This document shows positions 1 through 5,982 of a DNA stretch of 9,200 nt, in pieces. Made by a program: the position numbers and the translations under genes. The notes under the pieces are model-generated. The model was not told where the DNA came from. It was given only the letters and a program-made list of their open reading frames with translations, and searched no databases. The stretch comes from an uncultured Methylococcaceae bacterium. Its GTDB lineage: Bacteria; Pseudomonadota; Gammaproteobacteria; Methylococcales; Methylococcaceae. The DNA lies in contig CAIVXW010000212.1 of NCBI GenBank assembly GCA_903910005.1, positions 1 through 9,200 on the forward strand. Reading direction: 5' to 3'. The stretch's first letter is position 1. Each line of letters opens with the position of its first letter.

Positions 1-507
1 CCGGTTATGGTAATCAGCAATAACCGCAATTCAGGCGCGCTGGAACGGGCCATTCGTGAAGATATTCCATTTCGCCATCTCAGTTCAACCACGCATCCCG
101 ATCCCGCACTGCTGGATCAGGCCATCGCCCAAACCCTTGAGATGCAGGGGGTTGACCTGGTTTTGCTGTGTGGTTACATGAAACGACTTGGCCCCGTAAC
201 CCTGCAACGTTTTGCAGGTTCAATCCTGAACATTCACCCTTCGTTGTTGCCCCGGTTTGGTGGTGTTGGTGCTTTTGGCATTCATGTACACGAACAGGTA
301 TTGGCAGCCGGTGAAACCCTGACCGGAGCCACCGTGCATCTGGTTGATGATGAGTATGATACCGGCAGGATTCTGGCCCAGGTTACCGTTCCGGTGTTGC
401 CGGGAGATACCCCGGAGAGTCTTCAGGCCCGGGTTCTGCCCTTTGAGTACCAACTGTACTGCGATACCATCCAGAAAGTGGTTTCCGGTCTTATTCAACT
501 CCCCTGA
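1..507 (+). CDS. purN: phosphoribosylglycinamide formyltransferase, 5'-truncated by the window edge
   Basis: Transfers a formyl group from 10-formyltetrahydrofolate to GAR, step 3 of de novo purine synthesis, in the cytoplasm. The reading frame is open from base 1, so about the first 25-30 residues (the N-terminal strand and phosphate loop) lie outside the window; the ATG at 7 is internal. Counting from that Met, the active site is visible: LNIHPSLLP with Asn75 and His77, and the catalytic Asp118 in DDEYDTGR. The substrate loop reads RFGGVGAFGIHVH instead of the KYPGLHTH form of E. coli PurN. This GGxGxxGxxVH version is, from memory, commoner outside Gammaproteobacteria. The protein ends soon after the last helix, so it is slightly short at the C-terminus. 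It converges on the cysteine-rich gene at 525-1607, with 17 bases between the stop codons and no obvious terminator hairpin. Confidence 0.93.
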   Translation, partial: PVMVISNNRNSGALERAIREDIPFRHLSSTTHPDPALLDQAIAQTLEMQGVDLVLLCGYMKRLGPVTLQRFAGSILNIHPSLLPRFGGVGAFGIHVHEQVLAAGETLTGATVHLVDDEYDTGRILAQVTVPVLPGDTPESLQARVLPFEYQLYCDTIQKVVSGLIQLP

Positions 508-524
508 CCCGGACGGACGTTTAC

Positions 525-1607
525 CTACAATGACAAACCCACCCGCTGGCGGGCCTCAAGACAATGGGCACTGCCCTGGGTGAATTCGTGGCAGGTTTTG
601 GGTCGATCCGGATAAATGGTGCAGGCATAGGGTTCGGTGGCGGTATGGCCGCCCTGCAGGGCAGCACAGCGGGAACCCTCGCGCCGGAGTTTGAGGCGGG
701 TGTCGCCCCGGACGATCAAGTCTGGGTGAAGCTTCACCACCGCCTCGCGTCCCGTTACCTCAACGGCATCGTAAGCCTCGCGGCAACAGGCTCCGCAGGT
801 CAGGCAATCCAGTTCCGCAGCCGGTTCGTACAGCATGCAGGCGATCCCGGTGTCAGTGACTGGCCCGGCTTGCGGTCGACGGCAACGCCGGTACCGTCCA
901 CGCCCGGCCTGAAACCAGGCGCATGTGCCGCAGGTGATGCCGGTTGATTCAGGCCACTCGGGTGCCAACCCGCCCGGGTGGGGTGGGGGCTGGTTTTGCA
1001 CGACGTTCCAGAGTGAGGGGAGTGGCTCATCGCCAGCGTGACGGGAGTGGCTCTGCCCGTCACGCACCAGCACTGCCATGCGGGCCGTGGCGGCCAGAGC
1101 GGTGTCCATCGGATCACGCCAGGCCGGTTTCAGTGCCCGTTGCCAGCCGATACGGGCGGCGATACAGCTTTTTTCGCGCCGACCGCCGTGTTCAGGGGCT
1201 GCCTGAAACGGATCGTCAGGCAGTTGATTCCAGAAACTTTCCCGAAAATCAGTGGTGGGAGCCAGAAATTGGCGCAAGCCGAAACGCCCCGCTACAAAGG
1301 CCTGCAACCTGAGGCAGGCCTGTTCCCGCCAGGGATTGGCTCCGGTGTAGTAGCCCAGTCCCCAGTCGGTTTGCCGTTGTCCCTCATCCCCTTCAACCAG
1401 GGCATGACACAGTTCATGCAGAATCATCTGAGCCAGGCTGTCATCGGCATCCAGTTGGCTGTCCTCGCCAATCAGGATGGTTCCCCGGCCATCGGTCGAG
1501 GCATAGGCCTCGCTGGTGCGGACGATTCTGAAGCCGATCCGTTCGGCGCAGAGAATCCAGATCCGGGCCAGGGGATCCTCATAGCGTCGGGTAACGGGAC
1601 GCTGCAT
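525..1607 (-). CDS. HExxH-motif protein with C-terminal YkgJ-type cysteine cluster, function unknown
   Basis: Predicted 360-residue soluble protein. Residues about 10-120 hold an HELCH motif (64-68), followed by a Gly, then DWGLGYY and an REQACLRLQAF helix. This order resembles the metal site of EpmC (elongation factor P hydroxylase), as I recall that family, but a generic zincin-like fold is also possible. Residues 226-257 contain four cysteines (CxxC-x12-C-x14-C: C226, C229, C242, C257), like a small Fe-S or zinc module. Residues 268-349 are a YkgJ-type domain: CLTCGACC (268-275), C314, CTIYPDRPKTC (329-339) and C349. That family is thought to chelate zinc or iron. The ATG at 1607-1605 is chosen because it overlaps the purD stop by one base (TGATG). 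The longer frame starting at 1679 would overlap purD by 73 bases. No strong ribosome site is visible, so translation is probably coupled to purD. The role is unknown. Confidence 0.85.
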   Translation of the reverse strand: MQRPVTRRYEDPLARIWILCAERIGFRIVRTSEAYASTDGRGTILIGEDSQLDADDSLAQMILHELCHALVEGDEGQRQTDWGLGYYTGANPWREQACLRLQAFVAGRFGLRQFLAPTTDFRESFWNQLPDDPFQAAPEHGGRREKSCIAARIGWQRALKPAWRDPMDTALAATARMAVLVRDGQSHSRHAGDEPLPSLWNVVQNQPPPHPGGLAPEWPESTGITCGTCAWFQAGRGRYRRCRRPQAGPVTDTGIACMLYEPAAELDCLTCGACCREAYDAVEVTGREAVVKLHPDLIVRGDTRLKLRREGSRCAALQGGHTATEPYACTIYPDRPKTCHEFTQGSAHCLEARQRVGLSL

Positions 1608-2902
1608 CACGGAGCCTGAATGGCCTGTCGCTCTATCGCCCGGTACCCAATGTCCTTGCGATAATGGCAGGCATCCCATGTAATCGCCTTGACCTGGTCA
1701 TAGGCCCGCTCCCGTGCCTCGGCGTAATCATGGCCCAGGGCACAGACACACAGCACCCGACCACCGTCGGTCACCACCTCGCCTCTATCCTCGCGGGTGC
1801 CTGCCTGAAACACCTTGAGATCGACCGCTTCGGCTGTGGGCAAGCCCCGTATAACCTGCCCCTTCGGATAGGCGTCCGGGTAGCCTGCTGCTGCCATCAC
1901 CACGCCCAGGGCCGGTCGCTCGTCCCATTCAGCCTGAACCTGATCCAGACGGGCGTCGAGCGCGGCCAGACACAGATCAACCAGATCGGTTTTCAGCCGC
2001 ATGAGCAGGGGTTGGGTTTCCGGATCACCCAAACGGCAGTTGAATTCCAGCACCCGGGGTGATCCGTCTGCATCAATCATCAGACCGGCATAGAGAAATC
2101 CGGTATACGGGATGGCATCACGGGCCATGCCCCGCAACGTCGGCATAATGACTTCGTCCATGACCCGCTGCTGGATCGCCGCCGTTACCACTGGTGCCGG
2201 TGAATAAGCCCCCATGCCACCGGTGTTGGGGCCCATGTCATCGTCATCACGTGCCTTGTGATCCTGGGAGGTGGCCAGGGGCAGTGCGTGTACGCCGTCC
2301 GCCATCACAATAAAACTGGCCTCTTCACCCTCCAGATAATTTTCCAGCACCACCTGACTGCCCGCTGCCCCAAACCGGTTATCTCCCAGCATGGCCCGAA
2401 TTGCCTGCTCGGCTTCGGTTTCGGTTCGGGCCACCACCACGCCCTTGCCCGCCGCCAGACCATCGGCCTTGACCACAATGGGAGCCCCCTTGTCATGCAG
2501 GTAAGCCAGGGCTTGATCCATATCGGTAAAGACCCGGTAGTCTGCGGTAGGAATGCCATGGCGAACCAGAAATTCCTTGCAGAATGCCTTGGAACCTTCC
2601 AGTTGGGCCGCATCCCGACGCGGGCCGAAACAGCGCAAACCCTCGGCTGCAAACCGGTCAACCAGACCGGCAACCAGCGGGACTTCCGGGCCGACCACGG
2701 TCAGATCAATAGCGTTGTCCAAGGCAAATGCCAGCAGGCCCGCGACGTCATCTGCCGCAATCGGGATGTTCTCAACCCGGGCTTCCCGGGCCGTGCCGGC
2801 ATTGCCGGGGGCTACAAAAACCTCGGCGACCCGGGCCGATTGCGCCAGTTTCCAGGCCAGGGCATGTTCACGCCCGCCACTGCCTACTACAAGTATTTTC
2901 AT
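1607..2902 (-). CDS. purD: phosphoribosylamine--glycine ligase (GAR synthetase)
   Basis: Joins glycine to 5-phosphoribosylamine using ATP to give GAR, step 2 of de novo purine synthesis and the substrate for PurN. At 431 residues it matches the usual length (about 430). The N-domain begins MKILVVGSGGREHALAWKL with GPEVPLVAGL at 71-80. The ATP-grasp part shows GSKAFCKEFL (103-112), the nucleotide-binding KADGLAAGKGV (145-155), SQDHKARDDDDMGPNTGGMG (212-231) and the family signature RLGDPETQ (290-297). All key elements are present. The start is supported by a GGAG eight bases upstream. It lies 33 bases after mtgA and overlaps the next gene by one base, so the three probably share a transcript. 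There is no purH next to it, unlike the E. coli purHD operon. Confidence 0.97.
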   Translation of the reverse strand: MKILVVGSGGREHALAWKLAQSARVAEVFVAPGNAGTAREARVENIPIAADDVAGLLAFALDNAIDLTVVGPEVPLVAGLVDRFAAEGLRCFGPRRDAAQLEGSKAFCKEFLVRHGIPTADYRVFTDMDQALAYLHDKGAPIVVKADGLAAGKGVVVARTETEAEQAIRAMLGDNRFGAAGSQVVLENYLEGEEASFIVMADGVHALPLATSQDHKARDDDDMGPNTGGMGAYSPAPVVTAAIQQRVMDEVIMPTLRGMARDAIPYTGFLYAGLMIDADGSPRVLEFNCRLGDPETQPLLMRLKTDLVDLCLAALDARLDQVQAEWDERPALGVVMAAAGYPDAYPKGQVIRGLPTAEAVDLKVFQAGTREDRGEVVTDGGRVLCVCALGHDYAEARERAYDQVKAITWDACHYRKDIGYRAIERQAIQAP

Positions 2903-2910
2903 GCGGATGA

Positions 2911-2914
2911 CTCC
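2911..2914 (-). promoter_or_regulatory. ribosome binding site of purD
   Basis: On the minus strand GGAG lies eight bases before the purD ATG at 2902-2900. It sits in the 33-base gap after the mtgA stop, so it is a true intergenic Shine-Dalgarno and fixes the purD start. Confidence 0.7.
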
Positions 2915-2935
2915 ATTTGGGTGTTGTAAAAAATG

Positions 2936-3631
2936 TTATCCGGCCGAGGCTCGGATATCCTGCAAATAGGTCGTGCCTCCCAGTTGTTTCATCTGCCGGA
3001 GTATCCAGGCCTGGCGTCCCAGCAGATAAGGTGTGGGTTGATCGACCCTGAGGCGTATCGGATTGGGTAATACCGCCGCCAGCAAGGCGGCCTCGGCTGA
3101 GGTCAGGCTTGCAGCCTGTTTGTGGAAGAAATGCTGACTCGCAGCTTCCACGCCATAAATGCCCAGGCCGAACTGGGCAATGTTGAGGTAAATCTCCAGA
3201 ATCCGCTGCTTGGGCAGCATCAGTTCCAGCAGGACGGTGAACCAGGCCTCCAGTGCCTTGCGAATATAACTTTTGCCCGGATACAGAAACAGGTTTTTTG
3301 CGGTTTGCTGCGACAACGTACTCGCCCCCCGGATTTTACCGCCTGCCTCATTGTGCCTGAGTGCCTGCTCCATGGCATTGAGATCAAAACCGAAATGTCG
3401 GTTGAACCACTGATCCTCGGCGGCTACCACTGCCAGGGCCGCCTCCGGGGCAATCGCTGCAAACGGCACCCAGCACTGCCTCAGCCTGAAATCCTCATCA
3501 CCGTCCATCCAGGCCTGAATACGGGCATGCAGCATAAAGGCTGTGAAGGGAGGCGACCACTCACGCAAACCGGCGACGGGAACCACCGTCACCACAAACA
3601 GACCCAGCAGCAGGGTTCTCAGAAAACGCAT
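2936..3631 (-). CDS. mtgA: monofunctional biosynthetic peptidoglycan transglycosylase
   Basis: Family GT51 enzyme that polymerises lipid II into glycan strands at the periplasmic face of the inner membrane, without a transpeptidase domain. The 231 residues are close to E. coli MtgA (about 240). Residues 4-22 form a hydrophobic N-terminal anchor. The GT51 motifs come in order: AAEDQWFNRHFGFD with catalytic Glu72, RGASTLSQQTAKNLFL (101-116), RKALEAW (124-130) and KQRILEIYLN (141-150) with Glu146. No motif is missing. The ATG at 3631 gives the anchor at the right place, but no good Shine-Dalgarno precedes it (TTCCCCTG). It is the first gene of the leftward mtgA-purD cluster. This pairing of a cell-wall enzyme with a purine gene is probably just local organisation. 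Its upstream region is the repeat-rich intergenic stretch. Confidence 0.96.
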   Translation of the reverse strand: MRFLRTLLLGLFVVTVVPVAGLREWSPPFTAFMLHARIQAWMDGDEDFRLRQCWVPFAAIAPEAALAVVAAEDQWFNRHFGFDLNAMEQALRHNEAGGKIRGASTLSQQTAKNLFLYPGKSYIRKALEAWFTVLLELMLPKQRILEIYLNIAQFGLGIYGVEAASQHFFHKQAASLTSAEAALLAAVLPNPIRLRVDQPTPYLLGRQAWILRQMKQLGGTTYLQDIRASAG

Positions 3632-3650
3632 CAGGGGAATAAGGCAAAAG

Positions 3651-3660
3651 GTTAAGGATA
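3651..3660. repeat. 10-base direct repeat GTTAAGGATA, copy 1
   Basis: Identical to 3821-3830. The two copies bracket the inverted heptamer pair, as a target duplication might, although the spacing to the arms is unequal (2 bases on the left, 18 on the right). Confidence 0.6.
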
Positions 3661-3662
3661 GG

Positions 3663-3802
3663 GTGAATGGTTAGTGGTGAATAGCGAGTGGCAGTCCGGG
3701 ACTACTGCCATCCTGACGGCCTGGTGGATTCAGTGGCGAGTGAGTACCGCATACCCACCAGCAATCCATGCTCCCATTCGCCATTCGCCATTCGCCATTC
3801 AC
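3663..3802. repeat. inverted pair of heptamer arrays (possible small hairpin or MITE-like element)
   Basis: The right arm (3771-3802) holds CCATTCG three times plus CCATTCA in exact 7-base register (3774-3801). The left arm (3663-3694) is a degenerate copy in the opposite orientation, read as GTGAATG, GTTAGTG, GTGAATA, GCGAGTG. By hand alignment of the left arm with the reverse complement of the right, 25 of 32 bases match. A further ATAAGGC (3639-3645) can pair with GCCTTAT (3803-3809) if 17 bases bulge out. The 76-base centre has a smaller inverted pair, CTGGTGG (3721-3727) with CCACCAG (3755-3761). The layout suggests a decayed foldback structure, either a non-autonomous element or oppositely oriented repeat arrays. 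Confidence 0.7.
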
Positions 3803-3810
3803 GCCTTATC

Positions 3811-3822
3811 CCGAATTCACGT
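3811..3822. repeat. 12-base direct repeat CCGAATTCACGT, copy 1
   Basis: Exactly repeated at 4046-4057. The two copies flank 223 bases that contain the long heptamer array. The match stops sharply on both sides. Confidence 0.7.
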
Positions 3823-3830
3823 TAAGGATA
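3821..3830. repeat. 10-base direct repeat GTTAAGGATA, copy 2
   Basis: Identical to 3651-3660. This copy is embedded in a perfect palindrome, ACGTTA-AGGA-TAACGT (3819-3834), with a 6-base stem and a 4-base loop. Confidence 0.6.
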
Positions 3831-3900
3831 ACGTCAGTTCAGGGCAAGAGCCAGAGAATGGACGTGAGGGGAGTTCCTGGTAGCACGACCATCCTGGCCG

Positions 3901-4019
3901 CCTTCCGCCTTCCGCCTTCCGCCTTCCGCCTTCCGCCTTCCGCCTTCCGCCCTCTGCCCTCTGCCCTCTGCCCTCTGCCCTCTGCCCTCTGCCCTCTGCC
4001 TTCTGCCTTCTGCCTTCTG
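3901..4019. repeat. 17-copy heptamer tandem array in three blocks
   Basis: Perfect 7-base register over 119 bases: seven CCTTCCG (3901-3949), seven CCCTCTG (3950-3998) and three CCTTCTG (3999-4019). The plus strand is all pyrimidine except one G every seventh base. Short tandem heptamer arrays of this type occur in intergenic DNA of various bacteria, including cyanobacteria and some proteobacteria. The homogeneous blocks show expansion by slippage within each variant. It is unlikely to be coding: seven is not a multiple of three, so every frame gives low-complexity peptide. Confidence 0.95.
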
Positions 4020-4045
4020 CCCCCTCCTTCTACGAACACTGGCTG

Positions 4046-4057
4046 CCGAATTCACGT
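4046..4057. repeat. 12-base direct repeat CCGAATTCACGT, copy 2
   Basis: Second copy of the repeat at 3811-3822, lying just right of the heptamer array and just left of the yebC promoter candidate. Its right end is also part of TCACGTCCA (4052-4060), which is the inverse of TGGACGTGA at 3859-3867. Confidence 0.7.
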
Positions 4058-4064
4058 CCAATGA

Positions 4065-4073
4065 TGGTAATAT
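4065..4073 (+). promoter_or_regulatory. possible extended -10 promoter element for yebC
   Basis: TGGTAATAT is an extended -10-like motif (TGn plus TAATAT) 48 bases before the yebC ATG, between the repeats and the gene. No good -35 box is seen at the proper distance, which would place it inside or beside the 12-base repeat copy at 4046. This is tentative. Confidence 0.35.
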
Positions 4074-4104
4074 CGGCACCTTTGATCCGCTCAATCAGAT
4101 TATC

Positions 4105-4110
4105 GGAGGT
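4105..4110 (+). promoter_or_regulatory. ribosome binding site of yebC
   Basis: GGAGGT is a near-perfect Shine-Dalgarno. It has a slightly long 11-base gap to the ATG at 4122 and is the best ribosome site in the window. It supports the MAGHSKWANI start. Confidence 0.75.
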
Positions 4111-4121
4111 TATCAGCATCT

Positions 4122-4868
4122 ATGGCAGGTCACAGCAAATGGGCCAACATCCAGCACCGCAAGGGGGTACAGGATGCCAAAAGGGGTAAATTATTCACCA
4201 AACTGATCCGGGAAATCACGGTATCAGCCCGCAGCGGCGGCGGCGATCCCTCCAACAATCCCCGCTTGCGGGCGGCCATGGACAAGGCCTTGACCGGCAA
4301 CATGACCAAGGACACCATCGAGCGGGCCATCAAGAAAGGCACCGGAGCGATGGAGGGTGAAAATTATGAAGAAGTCCGCTACGAGGGATACGGCCCCGGT
4401 GGCGTGGCCGTCATGGTGGATTGCCTCACTGACAACCGCAACCGTACCGTGTCGGAGGTGCGTCACGCCTTCAGCAAAATGGGCGGCAACCTCGGCACCG
4501 ATGGCTCGGTTGCTTACCTGTTCAGCAAAACCGGTATCATTAGCTATCCGCCCAAACAGGATGAAGACCGCCTGATGGAAATCGCCCTGGAAGCCGGTGC
4601 CCTGGATGTCATCAGCCAGGACGATGGATCAATCGACATACTGGTCAACCCTGACGATCTGGAGCCGGTCAAGGCGGCACTGATCGCCGCAGGTCTTGTG
4701 CCGGATACGGCAGAAATTACCCAGCAAGCCAGCACCAGCATCGCGCTTGATCAGGACGATGCCGAAAAAATGATCCGTCTGCTGGAACGTCTGGAAGATC
4801 TGGATGATGTGCAGAACGTCTATTCCAACGCCGACATCAGCGAGGATATCCTTGCCCGCATTAACTGA
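4122..4868 (+). CDS. yebC: YebC/TACO1 family regulator or translation factor
   Basis: Cytoplasmic protein of 248 residues, the usual family length (about 246-250). It begins with the family hallmark MAGHSKWANIQHRKG, followed by DAKRGKLFTKLIREI, a GGGDPSNNPRLR segment (40-51) and the conserved GYGPGGVAVMVDCLTDN and NRTVSEVRHAFSK stretches. Members were long annotated as transcriptional regulators. More recent work on family members points to relief of ribosome stalling at difficult sequences such as polyproline. The gene stands just upstream of ruvC, with nine bases between stop and start, a classic gammaproteobacterial arrangement. It is the first gene of the rightward string and has the only strong ribosome site, so transcription probably begins here. 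The repeat-rich region ends about 65 bases before it. Confidence 0.97.
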   Translation: MAGHSKWANIQHRKGVQDAKRGKLFTKLIREITVSARSGGGDPSNNPRLRAAMDKALTGNMTKDTIERAIKKGTGAMEGENYEEVRYEGYGPGGVAVMVDCLTDNRNRTVSEVRHAFSKMGGNLGTDGSVAYLFSKTGIISYPPKQDEDRLMEIALEAGALDVISQDDGSIDILVNPDDLEPVKAALIAAGLVPDTAEITQQASTSIALDQDDAEKMIRLLERLEDLDDVQNVYSNADISEDILARIN

Positions 4869-4877
4869 GAACACGGC

Positions 4878-5384
4878 ATGACCCTGGTCATGGGCCTGGA
4901 TCCCGGCTCCAGAGTAACCGGATACGGCATCATCGAGGAAACCGTCAATGGCCCGATTCTGGTCGCCTGCGGGTGTATCCGCACCGACGCCGATGCCTTT
5001 GCATCCCGGCTCAAACAAATTTTCGACGAGGTTCAGCAAATTTCACGGCACTACCGTCCGGATGAAGTCGCCATTGAGCAGGTATTCATGAGCCGGAATG
5101 TGGATTCTGCCCTGAAACTGGGGCATGCACGCGGTGCCGCGATGTGTGCGGCCCTTACGGTCGGGCTGGAAATACACGAATACGCCGCCCGCGAAATCAA
5201 GCTGGCCCTGGTGGGCAAAGGCAATGCCGACAAATTACAGGTTCAACACATGGTGAGATGCCTGCTCAGGTATCCGGACAAGTTGCCGGTGGATGCCAGT
5301 GACGCCCTGGGGGTGGCTTTCTGCCATATTCATCACCGACAAACCCGATCCCGCCTGCTCAAGGCCGGAGTGAGGCTGCCATGA
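4878..5384 (+). CDS. ruvC: Holliday junction endodeoxyribonuclease RuvC
   Basis: Dimeric RNase-H-fold nuclease that cuts Holliday junctions symmetrically in the last stage of recombinational repair, acting with RuvAB. The length of 168 residues is typical (E. coli 173). The four acidic catalytic residues are all visible: Asp8 in GLDPGSRVTGYG, Glu67 in AIEQVF, and Asp139 and Asp142 in PVDASDALGVAFCH. The GKGNADKLQVQHMV segment (113-126) matches the DNA-contacting region. The ribosome site is weak (GAGAA), and the yebC stop is nine bases before the start. It overlaps ruvA by four bases (ATGA), implying coupled translation. Confidence 0.97.
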   Translation: MTLVMGLDPGSRVTGYGIIEETVNGPILVACGCIRTDADAFASRLKQIFDEVQQISRHYRPDEVAIEQVFMSRNVDSALKLGHARGAAMCAALTVGLEIHEYAAREIKLALVGKGNADKLQVQHMVRCLLRYPDKLPVDASDALGVAFCHIHHRQTRSRLLKAGVRLP

Positions 5385-5971
5385 TCGGGTTTTTGCGCGG
5401 GGTGATCGTCCAGCGGAAGCCGCCTGCCCTGGTGCTGGATGTGGCCGGGGTGGGCTATGAACTGGAAGCCCCGATGTCAACCTTTTACAAACTGCCCGAA
5501 ACCGGCCAGATTGTCACCCTTCATACCCACCTGGCCATCCGCGAGGATGCCCACAGTCTCTACGGCTTTTTTACCGAGGAAGAGCGCGGTCTGTTCCGTC
5601 GCCTGATGCGGGTGAGTGGTGTGGGTGCCCGGCTGGCTCTGGCCATTTTGTCGGGCCTGAGTGTGGCGGATTTTCACCACACGATCCACACCCGTGACAC
5701 TACCCGCCTGATCCGGTTGCCCGGTGTCGGCAAAAAAACGGCAGAACGGCTGATGATTGAGTTGGCCGATCAGCAACCGACCGTGCCGTTAGCGGGCAGC
5801 GTACCCGTCACCGTACCGTCCCGCAACGAGCCGGTGGACGATGCCCTCAGTGCCCTGATCGCCCTGGGATTCAAGCCGCAGGAGGCGCAGTCGTTGATCC
5901 GGCAGGTACCCACTGAAGGCCAGAGCAGCGAAGCCATCATCCGGGCCGCCCTGCAAGCGGTAGCCCGTTAG
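5381..5971 (+). CDS. ruvA: Holliday junction DNA helicase subunit RuvA
   Basis: Tetrameric junction-binding protein that loads RuvB rings for branch migration. At 196 residues it compares with 203 in E. coli. Domain I is the N-terminal OB fold (MIGFLRGVIV through about residue 63, including LDVAGVGYELEAP). Domain II carries two helix-hairpin-helix motifs, VSGVGARLALAIL (78-90) and LPGVGKKTAERLMIEL (113-128). A flexible linker (about 132-150) leads to domain III (about 151-196, DDALSALIALGFKPQEAQ), which contacts RuvB. The ATG overlaps the ruvC stop. No defect is seen. Confidence 0.97.
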   Translation: MIGFLRGVIVQRKPPALVLDVAGVGYELEAPMSTFYKLPETGQIVTLHTHLAIREDAHSLYGFFTEEERGLFRRLMRVSGVGARLALAILSGLSVADFHHTIHTRDTTRLIRLPGVGKKTAERLMIELADQQPTVPLAGSVPVTVPSRNEPVDDALSALIALGFKPQEAQSLIRQVPTEGQSSEAIIRAALQAVAR

Positions 5972-5982
5972 GAGCCGCGACC

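Larger units (their letters stand above)
3632..4121. other. repeat-mosaic intergenic region between divergent mtgA and yebC
   Basis: About 490 bases with no credible gene. Short open frames exist, but they translate the heptamer arrays and have no ribosome sites. From left to right it contains: 10-base direct repeat copy 1 (3651-3660), left heptamer arm (3663-3694), right heptamer arm (3771-3802), 12-base direct repeat copy 1 (3811-3822), a small palindrome (3819-3834) that includes 10-base repeat copy 2, the 17-copy heptamer array (3901-4019), 12-base repeat copy 2 (4046-4057), and the yebC start signals. Promoters for both divergent genes should be here. Only a weak candidate for yebC can be seen, and none convincing for mtgA. 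Confidence 0.9.

Noticed and set aside
542..553. CCCG-CTGG-CGGG hairpin near the convergent purN end, as a terminator.
   Set aside because: The stem is only four bases, has no T-run, and lies inside the coding end of the opposite gene.
1038..1619. Plus-strand frame of 193 codons opposite the cysteine-rich gene.
   Set aside because: It is a shadow of the minus-strand gene, whose HExxH and CxxCGxCC motifs and purD overlap show which strand is coding.
1608..1679. Longer version of the cysteine-rich gene starting at 1679.
   Set aside because: It would overlap purD by 73 bases, and the added 24 residues have no domain character. The ATG at 1607, in a TGATG overlap, is more natural.
3901..4019. 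Possible CRISPR array.
   Set aside because: The 7-base units are directly abutting with no spacers, and no cas genes are nearby.
3674..4094. Several short frames on both strands across the intergenic region, giving peptides such as repeated RLPPSAF or EGRRQRA.
   Set aside because: These are translations of the heptamer array. A 7-base period keeps all frames open, and none has a ribosome site or recognisable domain.
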